Positions 1 to 15,400 are shown, counted from the stretch's first letter. The stretch: DNA of 64,000 nucleotides from Amphiura filiformis (GCF_039555335.1 NC_092647.1:10754313-10818312), one strand, 5' to 3'. Translations and numbers: made by a program. The notes: generated from the letters alone by a model not told the origin.

Positions 1-94
1 TGACAAATCGTTTGATGATGTTTGAAAATCAGAGATTAAACAACTAACATGTGCTTGAAAAAAATATGAATTTAAAAAGTGAATAACTCCAAAC

Positions 95-442
95 CTGTAA
101 CAAACGTCACGTCTGCCTTGTATCCCTTTCCGTTCATTAAAAAATCTGAAGAAAACACAAGAAGTAGATTTCTACCGGACGATCGGACGGCGGGCAATTC
201 CGACCCGCAAAATTCACCAATGAGAGCGTCAGGTTTAGCTACACCGCCATCATAAACTTGCAACTTATCATTACATGATCCCTCGCTTGATATATCCTCT
301 AGATCAAATTCACTAAATGTAAGAAGGACTTGCTTCCCTGGTTTGGCTCGTATTCTTGTATTACATTGTTCGTTGTTGTAGTACTTTGAAGGATAATTGC
401 TTGAAGACACGGTTCCGGGTGAAGTGACTATGGAATCACATG
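95..442 (-). CDS. Subtilase exon 13: CUB domain 3
   Basis: 116 codons, phase 1 to 1, acceptor TTGTGTAG, donor ACAG|GTTTGG. It encodes Cys-Asp-Ser, [42 protein letters not shown] and [10 protein letters not shown], with four cysteines as in standard CUBs. The phase-1 donor shows at least one further exon to the left of the window. Confidence 0.9.
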
Positions 443-3400
443 CTACACAATTATAAACACATTATTTATTGTGTAAAAGTTGAATTATTGGAATATTGGA
501 ATATTGAGAAACAAGCAAAACACTAGTCTAAATCAGTGTTTAAACAGGGATAGTTCATCATGGGATAGGCGACTGAAATCTCGCGAGAATTCGGATGACG
601 TAGCCTAGGTCTAGACAATAGACGGCCATTAGCGGCTAATTTGTTTCCTACAATATTTTATTCACGTGTCGCTATACTTATGGGGGTACTACACCCCTGT
701 GGTTCATTTGTGACTGTTGTTGCATTTTTCTCAAAAAATAATGACACACTGGTAACAAAAGTTATGTATATTATTGGGGCAAGGAATCTAATTACTACAC
801 TGGAATTTCAGTGACCCAAGACAATATAATCAATAATATATCTGTCTTTGTCAACATAATACAAACTGTTTATTCATTCACTAATTAGTAGTAATTAATC
901 TGCAAACTCATACGACAGTATGCCAAAAAATGCACAATTTGAAAACCTATGTATTAATAATGATACGACATTGTGATACGACAGTATGTCAAAATAAAAG
1001 GCAACTACAGTTACACGGTGGCCTATGGCGACGTATCATGATACGACTGTATGTCAAAATACATAATGACGTTTTCGGGGGAGTTACATAAAAACATGTC
1101 GTATCACACTAATTAGTGCCATATCTACTAATTACATTTACGTCTCAAAACTTTGTGAATATATAGAGTTCATTCACAGATTTTGAAAGTTTATATAACT
1201 CATTTTGCCCAAAAATCGTCATACGACAGTATGTCAAAACAGCGACGAATATACATAACTTCAGTGTGTTATTAGTTTTTGAGAAAAAATGCAAAAATAA
1301 ACACAAATTTATCGAGGGGTGTAGTACCTCCTTAAGTATACAAATATATAAGTTAACAGGTTTACAATTTTTAAATTATATTTTGAGCATACAATATATT
1401 CTGTAGTAAATCGATCAAATTACGGTGATTGTTTAGGTATTATATGCTTGATAGAACTAAACAGTCTGACCAGCTGGTATTCTCCTCCACTGTCAGTGTG
1501 ATTCCAGTCATCCCACATACCGAAGGTGGGGAGACTAAAGCTGTATTGACGAACACGCATGGGTTAAAAAAAGTATTGATGTAACCCATTGACCCGGCAT
1601 TACTCTTATGAAATCTCACCGCCCTGATTTAAATCAACTTACATTTTACCGTCGTTAAAGTTGCATTGTATCCCTTGCTTCCGTCATGTCTAAAATCGGC
1701 AAACAAGACCAGAACTAAAGCTTGACCAGTCGATTTCAAGGGTGAAAATAACATCGCAGTTCCACATGCTCTACCGATGTACGATTTTAGAGTAGGTGTT
1801 TCACTATCAAAGAATTCTAAGTAATCGAAGCAGTCATTTTCAAATGGGATTTCTTGAACTGCAAAGAATTCGAAATCGATGACAATTTGTTCCATATTTC
1901 CAGTCGTTATAGTTGTAAAGGTCATCTCTCTGGCAGGGTAACTCTCTGGAAATTTCGCAGAGGTAATATAACCAGGGGCTGTGGTGATATTTCTCCGTAC
2001 TGCACATAAAAAAGGGAATTCATAAAACATTTCAGCTTCAACATATCCTGCAAACATACGTTTCATAGAAAAGGTTTAAATGTCGGGATATATGAAGGAT
2101 ATAAAAACGTTATAATAACATTCATAAAACATTTTACTTTAAAAAAAAACTTGATGCAATACATTCGAACAGAATGTTATTAGAATGTTGACCAAATATT
2201 TTGGAATGACGTTTTAAAAACGGATTCATGATATTTATATAACCCGACATTTAAATTACACTGTGTATACTTTCAGTCATCTGGGAAAAGTTCAAATTTT
2301 ATTAAATTGAATCATGCAACCAGAAAAAACTCACTTTGGTTCGAGGTTGTCACCAACGTTGCGTCCCAAACCTTTGGCCTTCCGATGTCAAGTTAATGAC
2401 AACATCAAGTTCACTCAAGAAGGCCTTTCGGACAATAAACTTCCATTTTTGGACTGCTTGGTTCCTGTCAACCAAGATCGCACTCTCTCAGTATCAGTAT
2501 TTCGCAAACCAACACATACTGATCAATATTTGTAGTTCAGCTCTAATCACCCATTCGTAACTTGGTGTGGTGAACATTCTTTACCACAGTGCTGATACCA
2601 TCATCACAAATGACTCTGATAAGATCACCAACACCTATGCCACGCCTTGAAAACGTGTGGATACAAAGACTGGGCAAATGACAAAGCCCGTAATCTGCAT
2701 GTCCTAACATAGACGCGCTATATTTCAAGTGGCAATGATACAGCGGTCTACAAACACCTTGAGTGCAGCGATCACAGTTTTGACATTGACGACGTTGTCA
2801 TCTTGGATCGTGAACCCCGTTGGTTCGAGCGGGGAGTCAAAGAAGCAGTGTGGGAACGAGTCGAACAACCGTCCCTCAACAGGAACGGGCGTTAGAGTTA
2901 ATCTGTCACATGGTTGGTATAGTCATCAAGCAACTTCCTCATCGATTGACCTCGGACCCTAAATCACTATCCACCCAGCTGAAGGCCAAAGGTTTGGGCC
3001 GCAACGTCGATGACAACCTCTAACCAAAGCGAGTTTTTTTCTGGTTGACACGATTCAATTGAATACAATCCGACATTTAATCTTATTTAAACGTTTTAAG
3101 AACATTTTTTTGTTTCCTGGGGAGTTTGTTAATTGTGACATAATGGCGGTATTTCCTTGGAAGACGAAATGGTCTGGAGAATGTTTGAATATACTCGCAA
3201 AATTACTCGTAAAAAGCACATGATGGAGGAGATGTAATATAGAAGGCAAATGCCTGGAAATGTATTGCACCACCTATACAAACACACCCCTACACAACAA
3301 CACACATAATGATATAAATGACATTAGGCCCCGCCAAAAAAGGCTGTCTGTCGCGCGCATTGCTACAATATGTGAATTCCAATTTAGCGCATAGCGCTAC

Positions 3401-6400
3401 GCGTTGGCCACTTTTTATATATTCAGTAACGTATCGCGATCCAAAGAAAGCTGTTTTATTTGCAATTTGGTCGTTGTTTATAAACATTTCGCCACGATTG
3501 TAAGAGTCAGAATTCTAAAAAAAGGAGCAGTTTTACTCCGAAACTGGGCTTTACATAAGTGCGGGGAGGGGTAACTATGTTTCTGTTTTTTAATATTATA
3601 AAGTTCATAAACATTGTGCCTTGACTGTAAAACAAATTATAGCATATCGCATAGCTCATTTTCTAAAGAAAAAAGAAAAAAGAAAAAGAAAGAAAAGCAT
3701 AGCACTTTTTTTACAAAATATGTCTGAGACAGACTTTCCTTTTTCTTCTTCTTCTTTTTTTTTTTTGCCTTAGTTATTTGGTTTGGTATGTATCATAATG
3801 CTATGAATTGTATAATTACATCGTAGTTCATTGTGGAAGTTGCAGGGAAGTTGATAATGCTAAATTGCTTCATGAAAAAAAAAACTCGTTTTATGGAAAT
3901 AAGGGACACTGGGAAAATATAGCAAAATTCTACAACCTTTATATAAGTACAATTTCGTAGATTTAATATTGGCGCATTTAAAGGTATATGTGATGCGATC
4001 AAGCAAAATCAGTCGGAACTCGCAAATATTGATTTTGAGATATAGCCAAACAAAGGTAATATTTCCTTTTCTTTCATATTGTTTTGGAAACTGTATAATT
4101 GCTCATATCTTTGAAATTGGTTGTTAAAATTTAATGGGGTTTTCTTCAAAATACAGCTTTGTAAATGCTTTTAACTATTTTGTAAGAAACTGAAAATTTA
4201 ATATTTCCGAGTTCCGACTGATTTTGCTTGATCGCATCACATATTGGGGGTAAATACCCGTATTATTACCTGTTGCGTACACGGCTATCAAACTTTATCC
4301 TGCACTTGTTTCAGATGAATCGGTATCAAAAATAAGAGTTGCATTCGGCCCAGTAGACGTCACAAATTTCGGTATGTCTGTTCCGCAATACTTCCCGATA
4401 AGCGGGCTCATTTCATCGTCGCCGTCGTATATGCTTAAGCTATCAGCACTACAGTTTTCAGAATCTTGCAAGTTGAAGTCAGTAAAGGTAATGATTGTTT
4501 GAAAATCGTCGTTCCAACTTATAAGCAATGTGCGACAGTTTTGGTTGTTTAGATAGTCATCTGGGTAATATGGAGAGTAATACGATCCTACGCCAGGGAA
4601 CGGAGTCGTATAATCGCATGGTAAATGTGCTACATACCAGAGAAAAAAGAAGCAGAAGAAGCGGAAATTAATTTACATCTGTTAACAGCAACATGATCTT
4701 TTAAGATCTTAAAAGACACTTAAATGCGGGATTTCAATATTTTTGTTTCTGTAAAATTATAAAAGTTGGACTCGGTGAACGACAAGTAATATAAATAATC
4801 TCCAACAATCGGAAACGAACCTGTCAAGACCGATATACACAAAAGATCGAAAAATATTGTTATACAATTCAAAGACTTACAGAGACCCTTTGACTGTTGT
4901 TACAATTTATAAATTATACATTTAAACCGGACCAATGTTCAGTAATCTGGTAATGCCCGGGAGTGGGTCTCCCTGAAGGTATACAGGGATGTGCCACGGT
5001 TTTGAAGTACCTTTTGAGCAGCGATTTTGGTGTATCGGTGGGTGGGTTTTGAGTCCAATGCACCCAATTTGGCAAAAGTGCCCTTAAAAGCACAAATGTG
5101 GGTGATTTGGATGCTGAATATTGGTATACTTATGGGTAGCAAAAACAGCAAACCGTAGCTATAGAGAACGTCAGCATCAGAAAGTTTGCATAGCAGATCT
5201 CCGTACAAAATGTTTCAGCCCCCCCCCCCGTCCCCCGGGAGGGGCCGTAATGCTTACGTCGACACAAAAGATAGTAATCTTGACAGCAATCTTGACGTGA
5301 CACGCAGGATTCGTCACACTGACAGGGGTACGTTGTCTCATCCGCGGTGTCATAACAACGATCATCACATGTTGGTGCTACAAAAAAAATAATAACAAAT
5401 ATACCTTGTATAACCCGTAACTTTACATAAAGATTAAGGATGTTTGGCCACAGATTAAATGAAATGAAGCTGTATTCGCACGCATTATCACAATTTCCAT
5501 TGTTTTTGCCTGACAGTGTGCGCGCGCGCGCAACATATTTTGTTCAGGACCCCAGCCACATACATCACAATAAGGCATATCGATTATACCAGTCCCTTGT
5601 CGTTTTTGATAAACATTGAGTCAACTCATCTATATATAATTCATCTTTCCAGCAATTCCCAGGATTCTTTGCAAAGAACCTGACCGATACTTCGTCATCG
5701 TGGACACTGCGCACGTTGAACTGATCTGTATCGATGCGCAGATCCTCACTGCGCATGTTAAACTGATCTATATCAGTTTAACATATGCGCATCAATATCG
5801 ATGCGCAGATCCTCATTTCGCACGTTGAACCGATTTATATCGATACGCAGATCCTCACTGCGTATGTTGAACTGATCTATATCGATGCGCAGATCCTCAC
5901 TGCGCACGTTGAACTGATCTATGTCGATGCGCAGATCCTCACAGCGCATCGATCTATATATCCGCATCGACGATAACGTACCTTCAATTTCACTAACTCA
6001 AGATAAAGTCTCAACAAAAAGTAACGCAACTGTTATAAATACGCCTATAGCTTGAGGCAAAATATTTTGGCAATATTTCAATATAGAAAGAAGGGTGGTT
6101 TATTTACTTGCATCTTGATACCTCATTTGTCCTATTCGTGCAATATTTACATCGCAGTAGTGCTTTTAAAGAAAAAAGCCTTAATTTAAAAGTTGCAGTT
6201 TACAGCAATCAATGGTTATTACGCAGGCATTGTGGCACGTAAAAGCCGTCAATATCTTCGCGCTTACATACTTCAAATCAATACAGATAGCTGCAATCGC
6301 AAAGTCGGGTATGTTTCTTTAAAAACACTGCTGTGTTGTTAAAGTTGAACAAAATTGGACGTAATTAAATGACCCTTCCTTTTGTGTTGAAATATTGTGA

Positions 6401-9400
6401 TAACTTGACCATTATTAGTTCTGAAGCCGTAGGCGTCCCGGGTAGGCGTATTTATAACAGCGGCGTTAATTTTTATGCAGTCTTCATTTAAATATACCAA
6501 AATAGATAATACCATTTTCCCAGCATAGGTAAGAATAGTCCGAACAGCAGTCTTCACGGCTGGAACATTCCGTATCACATTGGCAAGTGAATTCATCATC
6601 TATGCCCGAACCACATCGAGTCATGCATGTTTCCTCTAGAAAATGGCAAAAAGTACTCAGTAACGTAATAAATTAGATCAGAAAATACGCTGTAAAAAGC
6701 TACTTCTAAATATATCGGTTTCAAGAAACATTATAAAACACAGCAGTATACGTAACAGTATACGCCAAAATTAAATATTTCTAGAAAGTGTCTTTAGTGA
6801 AAATGAAGACTGAAAAGATACTGACAAGTCTTTCATTTTCTGAAATTATCTTTGGGTTATATGCGTAATTTTTGTTGAAATAACCATCGCCTTCTCACAA
6901 GATTCTTGGACAAAATGGAAATGTGTACTTTCTCATCGCAAGCCAATTCGTAGTCTTGGGTCCAGCTGGAGGTCCAGACTGCACATGGTTATAGTTTGTT
7001 AGGAACGACGAGAGTTAGGACAGACAGAAACTTGCTGTGAAGGCGACTAGCCCTATATCCTCCAAACTCAACTACCACAGCAGCCTGTGCCATTCGGCAA
7101 TTGTTTCTAGAATGCGTTCAGAACCAACTTGATTTTAATGCTAATTATTGCATTGATCACGGTAGTTCTGTGACCTCTCCGGAAAATGCCGAGTGTTAGG
7201 TTTTTCAAATAAATATTTTTAGTGTAAAAACTGGAAAGTCAGATAGGTAAAGGAATAAATGAATATTTACTGAACATTTATTACAACGGGTTTTGATACC
7301 CAAATTGAGTTAAGCATGTTATTTATACTTATACATAGGGCAATCATTTGTATAACAGAAGAACTCCAATTCGTATCTATTGAGAATGTGAACTCCAAAA
7401 ACTACCCAGGTCCAGGACTTGGGTGGTTTTTACACACATGTTTAGTGCCCTCGCAAACCAGGGTAAGATGACCGATGTGCTATATTGAGTTGATAACAAC
7501 AGTGATGATAAAGTAAGTGATTAAAAACGCCGATATGAAGCTGAATTGGCACAGAACAAGAAAGAAGACTCAGAGCAAATAAATAAAGAATACACTATGT
7601 GATTCAAAAACCAACCCGAGTGCGGCATACAAACTGCCCCCCCCCCACCAAGTCTCCGAAATGCTAATCGTCATGCCTAATACACTTTAACTCACGCATT
7701 CGCATGTTTAACTTTCCCGATTTACCAGGTAACTCTAACTGAAGGAATTAAAATGATACAGTTTTTTGGGATTTTTTTAGTTTTCTCAAAATCACTTTCC
7801 ATGGACTTGGGTGGGTTTTGTATTCATGTGTTCATTATTTTAAATTTTGTATACGCCAGTATTTTAATTAAGCGAAAATAAAAAAGTAAAATTTCGCGAA
7901 TTTCAAATAAATTTAAATTATTTGATATCATCACAATATTCCTCGTATTCAGAATGCAATATGATATGTCTGATGTACTCTCAGTTCCCACAAAAATACT
8001 GTGCAAACGTATCCGATACTTTAACATAAATTGAAAACTTGTGGGCACACTTTTAAATTATAACCGATGCCCATTCGATTATGCTCGAAACCATTGCATA
8101 CACAAGGACCTTTTGCACAACAACATGACATGACTAGGCTAAAAAATTCAAAATAATGTGGTACTTACTTCCAATATAAAGCAGTCGATTTGGTGTTAAG
8201 AATCGAGCATCTGATATTTTGTTCAGAGAAGCGCCTCGGTAGAGAAGATCACTTACTTCTTCAGGGGTGAGTGTATTGTCAATGCCCAAAAGCACAGCTG
8301 CGGCTCCTGTTTGCAGACAAGAAACATTGATATTTTAGCAATCATGATGAATTGATGATATTATGGCGAATCCTGTCCTAAAGACAGAGATAAAAAAAGA
8401 CTAAATCGCGTCTGACGTCATCTGTCAATTAAACTCGAGCAGGGTTTGTTTACAAGTTTCGTTATGATGACTTGCTGAACGCGGCGATATAACCGGGCGT
8501 CTTTTTGTTAATTTTGCACCTTCAAACATACAAACCAAAGTCTTTATAGTAGGAAACTCTCTGTTCCGAAGGCACTATTTCAACAATGCCTAGAAAAGCT
8601 GTTTTTGCTTTATAAAAGTACGTAATTTTCGCCATTTTCTGCTATTCCTTTTCTACGATCGGCACCAGATTAATCGGCCTTCCTTTTACGCACTATTAAC
8701 CAATCAAGGAGGGTATTTGATTGACAGTGGCGTCAGACGCGATTTAAATCTTTTTATCTCTGTCTTTCATTATAGGCAACATGATGCAGTCATGTCTGCA
8801 GTAGAATTCACAACGACCTTTGCAGGACTTAAACCCCATTAAAAGCTATTAAACCAAGATAACACTCATTGAAAACAGCTCAACTGATTAAATCAGATCT
8901 TCTCTGGTTGTGCACATGTGTCTGTTAAAATGTTTTATATATGCGGTATCGCAATGAGCTGGTATTATAGCTTCAGTTGGGTAACCGATTATAAAGGAAA
9001 AGCAAGGAAACAATGGTGTGTGGACCTTTATTCACGAAATGAGACAATGGTCTGCTTTTTGTTAACCAGCATTCATGAAAATGAGCAACATAATGATTGT
9101 TGACTTAACACGGTTTGGAAATAATTTCTTCATATTTTTTGGTGTTATCTGTCTTTTACATATCCTTCCTAAAACACAAAAGTGCGACTATTTCCAAACA
9201 CCTAAATTAGCTAAAAATTTAGGACATGTTACAAAACTATATTTTCTAGAATTTCATAGAATACTTTAAATGTAGCTTGTACCGTGTTTTTTTTTTTTGT
9301 GGCATCCTTCAGAACTGAGCGGTCCGTTAACAATATTTTCGGTCAAATCTCCATTCAATTAACACGGGGAGTTGGCTAGCTATGAGCTAGCTATGTCATG

Positions 9401-12400
9401 CCCTCACCCATATTTTACGAAAGTGCGACTATTTCTAATTTTAGGTCATGTTAGAGAAATATGTTTTTCACAGAAAAAACTTTTCACTTGATAAACTTAG
9501 TTTAACTAAGACCTTCATGGAAAGCAGTCCTAGACATTGAATGCTGTAACACTGTATAAAAAAAAGCTTAAATAAAAGAAAGCTTTGTTTTGCTCAGATA
9601 AACTAAAATAAGTTGGGAAAGACCTGGGTTTTCTTCTAATAAATGTTGATTGGAATAACTAGGTTTATCAGACTATCAAAGTTCCAGGAAGTCTGTGAGA
9701 ATCGTTGAACAAATGATAATTTACAAAACGGTGCTTTTTTTCTCTGTTCACGCACTTTTTTTTTAAAGAAACTCTTTGGGAATTATCATCTGTGCAAGTA
9801 CCTTGTTCACATTCTCACGGATTTCTAATGCTGGGTGCCAATTATTGGACTGTGAATGTGGTCGAGGAAGCTGTTCCATGTCAGTGCATTTTGTCAGTTG
9901 GACAATTGCTTGGTAACTGACATGGTTAGAGTAGAGTATTGAAGTATAGGACAGGATTTTAAGATATAACTTTGTGAAAAACTATAAGTTTCTTTCTTGG
10001 CTTAGTGTAGAAGTCACGAATCGCAATAACTTTATAACCAAACATGCTAGACCTTTAATTGTGTTTTCAGTATGACAGCCTAATATTTGCATTTATAAGG
10101 TAATAATCTCTAAGACAGAGACTACTATTTTTTAAAGGCGCACAAAATCAATGATCCGGAAGACTGGAAAACAGCTAAACATCTTAGAAATAAGGTCAAT
10201 AATCTGAATAAATCTCTTAAAAAGAAATATTGCAATGATGCTATAAACCAAAATGTAAATAATTCTAAGAAATTGTGGAGTACTATTAAGAAACTAATTC
10301 CTAAGAACCATTCTTCTATAAAAACTGTTCAATCTGATACTGGATTAACTAAGAGTGACAAAGAAACTGCCAATGAATTTAATAATTATTTTACTTCTTT
10401 TGGCAATGATCTAGCACAGAAATTTGATGATGTTAAGGGATCTAAAATGAGCGTTTATTGCGTTTCGACAGTATTTTTTGTGGGACATGAGAGCACCTCA
10501 GACCTATCGAATTGCATTCTGAATACGAAGCATGTCTTTCTGATATCAAATAATTTTCATTTTTGAAAATCACAATATAATACAAATTTTATGACAAATT
10601 ATAAAAATTTGATATTTTTCAAATTTTTGATATATAACAGTCCTCGAAGTAAATTATATAAATCTAATGACATATTCTTAAAGTGTATGTAGCAGGGAGG
10701 AAAAAGCCGACGATCAATTGAAAATTTTGACCTTTCATATTGAAGATATGGATTTTTTCCCATAAAGACCTAATTTTTTTTGGTGTTTTGGGAAAAAAAA
10801 TCCATATCTTCAATACGAAAGGTCAAAATTTTCAATTGATCGTCGGCTTTTCATCCCACCTATATACACTTTAAGTATAAATCATCAGATTTATAAAGTT
10901 TACTTCAAGTACTGTTAAATATCAAAAATATCAATTTTAATGATTTGCCATAAAATGTGTATTAAATTGCGAATTTCAAAAATCCAAATTATTTGATATC
11001 AGAATGACATTCTTCGTATTCAGAATGCAATTCGATATGTCTGATGTGCTCTAATGTCCCACAATAAATACTGTCCAAACGTTCATACCCCAGCCCTTAA
11101 TGGATGTACTTGTAGTGATGATGAAAAGGCTAATACTTGCACTCATGTTTGTAGTAATATTGATTTTATAAGTCCATGTAATGAAGAACTATCTAGTAAT
11201 ACACTTCTAGTGCCCGTTTCTATTCATCGTTATGTATTCTTTCCCCGTGCATTATTTTCGCGAACTACCCTTCACAGCCCAAATTATATAAACCTGCACG
11301 CTAAACAATGCATTATCTAAAACCTGCACGCTAAACAATAGATTCTAGATAATACGTGCACGCTCAAATACTAGAAATACTACTTTCACATAACCATATA
11401 GTAGAGTTAGGTGACGCTTTCGACACAGAGGTCACATAACTATATACTTGTCTGTTCGATATATATACCATCAAAAAAGTACGAATATACATTCTGTGGT
11501 GTTAAAATGGTATAGTTACAAACGGTGTTCTATAAGGCTGAGTTCACATAGAAGTATACGGTATACGGTATTCGCTATACGAAATACGCTCATTCGATCA
11601 GGCTGAGTTCATATAGGAGTATACCATGTGAACTCAGCCTGGTCGAATGCGCGTATTTCGTATAGCGAATAGCGAGTATACATTTGTAGGTCAATTTACC
11701 AATTTTCTTCGTCTACTCAAATGCTTGTAACTTTACTTCTTGAGGTCACATTGCATTCAATGAGGTGCCATACTGTGCAGAATTAGATAGTGTATTTATT
11801 ACAAAAACACTAATTTACCCACATATGGTTTAGTTTTAAAATTAGGACGGTATACGCTGCACTAAAATCGAGCACGCACGATACCCACTATACGCAGGTA
11901 TACGGCCGTTCGAATAGTGCCTTATGTGACCATTGGTGACTCGGTACTATGAAATTACCTTGCTCGATTTAATCTATACGCGTGCACCTGCAAAACGTGC
12001 ACCGTATACCCGAATAATATACTTCTATGTGATCGTAGCCTTATGTGACCCGGTACTATGGAATTGCCTTGCTCGATTTAAACTATACGCGTGCACCCCG
12101 GGCGTGCACCTGCAAAACGTGCACCGTATACCCGAATAGTATACTTCTATGTGAACGCAGCCTAATAGGGGTACAATTACCGAATAGGGTGCAACTCGCT
12201 AGACTTGAGTCCAGTCCTCGTTTACGGAGTTTAGGGTTAGGGTTTAGGGTTGGGGTAGGGCAGTCTTGTAATAAGACTAGTAGAGTTGCACCCTATTCGG
12301 CAATCGCTCGTGCAAAGATCATTGTCATAAATTATGATTAATGACCTCAAATAAATCAAACATCAAATGAGAATAATCAAGCTTCTATTAATTAAAAAGG

Positions 12401-15400
12401 GCCAAAAACAGGTGGATCATAATTATAGGCCTACAAGATGACACCATTGCAAAATATTCAGCATTCCCTGGCTGAAATTTGATACACTTTTGATACACCA
12501 CTTTTGATACGTATGAAAAATGTATGAAATAAAAGGCTTTGAATTGGAACCCTCATTTCATACACTTTTATGTATCAAAACTGTATCAAATTAACATTGC
12601 ATACACATTTTATACATATCAAAAGTGTATCAAATGCCAAGATAATGTATCAAAAAGTATCAAATGAAATGTATCCTTTCATTTCATACATATTTGATAC
12701 ATAATTATATCAAAAGTGTATCAAATAAGTAACTGTATCAAATCAGGGTTCCAATTTAAACTGTATCAAATTAGCGTTCAAATGTTTATCCTTTCATTTC
12801 ATACACATTTCATACATTATTTATATCAAAAGTGTATCGAATATGTTACTGTATCAAATGAGGGTTCCAATTTAAACTGTATCAAATTTGCGTTCAAATT
12901 TTTATCCTTTCATTTCATACACATTTCATACATAATTTATATCAAAAGTGTATCGAATATGTTACTGTATCAAATGAGGGTTCCAATTTAAACTGTATCA
13001 AATTTGCGTTCAAATTTTTATCCTTTCATTTCATACACATTTCATACATAATTTATATCAAAAGTGTATCGAATATGTTACTGTATCAAATCAGGGTTCC
13101 AATTTAAACTGTATCAAATTTGCGTTCAAATTTTTATCCTTTCATTTCATACACATTTCATACATCATTTATATCAAAAGTGTATCGAATATGTTACTGT
13201 ATCAAATGAGGGTTCCAATTTAAACTGTATCAAATTTGCGTTCAAATTTTATCCTTTCATTTCATACACATTTCATACATAATTTATATCAAAAGTGTAT
13301 CGAATATGTTACTGTATCAAATGAGGGTTCCAATTTAAACTGTATCAAATTTGCGTTCAAATTTTTATCCTTTCATTTCATACATATTTCATACATAATT
13401 ATATCAAAAGTGTATGAAATATGTAACTGTATCAAATCAGCGTTCCAATTTAAACTGTATCAAATTAGCGTTCAAATTTTATCCTTTCATTTCATACACA
13501 TTTCATACATAATTATATCAAAAGTGTATGAAATATGAAACTGTATCAAATCAGGGTTCCAATTTAAACTGTATCAAATTAGCGTTGAAATTTTTATCCT
13601 TTCATTTCATACACATTTCATACATCATTTATATCAAAAGTGTATCGAATATGTTACTGTATCAAATCAGGGTTCCAATTTAAACTGTATCAAATTAGCG
13701 TTCAAATTTTTATCCTTTCATTTCATACACATTTCATACATAATTTATATCAAAAGTGTATCGAATATGTTACTGTATCAAATGAGGGTTCCAATTTAAA
13801 CTGTATCAAATTTGCGTTCAAATTTTTATCCTTTCATTTCATACACATTTCATACATCATTTATATCAAAAGTGTATCGAATATGTTACTGTATCAAATG
13901 AGGGTTCCAATTTAAACTGTATCAAATTTGCGTTCAAATTTTTATCCTTTCATTTCATACACATTTCATACATAATTATATCAAAAGTGTATGAAATATG
14001 TTACTGTATCAAATCAGGGTTCCAATTTAAACTGTATCAAATTAACATTCAAATTTTTATCCTTTCATTTCATACACATTTCATACATAATTTATATCAA
14101 AAGTGTATCGAATATGTTACTGTATCAAATGAGGGTTCCAATTTAACCTGTATCAAATTAGCGTTGAAATTTTTATCCTTTCATTTCATACACATTTCAT
14201 ACATAATTATATCAAAAGTGTATGAAATATGTAACTGTATCAAATCAGCGTTCCAATTTAAACTGTATCAAATTAGCGTTCAAATTTTATCCTTTCATTT
14301 CATACACATTTCATACATAATTATATCAAAAGTGTATGAAATATGTAACTGTATCAAATCAGGGTTCCAATTTAAACTGTATCAAATTAGCGTTGAAATT
14401 TTGATCCTTTCATTTCATACACATTTCATACATAATTATATCAAAAGTGTATCAAATATGTCACTGTATCAAATCAGCGTGCCAATTTAAACTGTATCAA
14501 ATTAGCATTGAAATTCTTATCCTTTCATTTTATACACATTTTATACATAATTATATCAAAAGTGTATCAAATATGTCACTGTATCAAATCAGCGTTCCAA
14601 TTCTAATGCTGGCCAGCTGGACCGCCCTATTTTTGATACATGCCATTTGATACACCTTTGATATAGTTTTTGATACACTTTTGATACAGTTTTTATACAC
14701 TTTTGATAGTTTTTTTGATACACTTTTGATAGTTTTTTGATACACTTTTGATACAGTTTTTTATACACTTTTGATACAGTTTTGATACACTTTTGATAGT
14801 TTTTTATACACTTTTGATACAGTTTTTCAAATTTCAAAATTGGTCCAATCAAGCTCAAATTCAACAAGAATTATCCGTACATGATCTAAACATATTTGCA
14901 AACATTAATGACCCCAAAGTGAAGGGGTCAAAGGTCAAATTTTGAAATTAGTCTAATCGAGCTCAAATTCAACACTGCCCTCTACTGCTAATGCTGACCT
15001 CTAGCACTTTCCCCCATCACGGAGCAGCTCAATGCACTTTCCCCTATCAACGTTCAAAATTACAACGCAATAGGATAAATGTGTGAGAAAGTCTTGCAAA
15101 AAAGAAGCAAAACCCAACCAAAATGGAACATACATACATCAGAAGGCCTGCTTGGAATGCAGTGCTTGTCACTGAAGTTGTTACCTCAATAAAGAGACAA
15201 AAAAGGCTACCAATAACATCTACTATACAGGCATGTGCTATACTCATGCTTAATACATATACATATTTGAGGCCCTATATATAATATATAGTAAGCTTAC
15301 CTTATCAGAACAAAGTCAGATATTTCCTCTTTAATCACAGTCCCTGATTACAACTACATTGTAACCTAATGTGCAGTCTACAAGCATGTTTGTATCGTCA

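Noticed and set aside
6339..6599. An 86-residue ORF
   Set aside because: It is a shifted frame over the SMB1 exon and the following intron.
12231..12258. Chromosome end or telomere fusion
   Set aside because: Only two to three units within a hairpin, surrounded by ordinary sequence.
12716..14490. Several plus-strand ORFs of 67-167 residues
   Set aside because: They are readings of the 116-bp satellite in shifting frames; the same peptide words recur with the array period.
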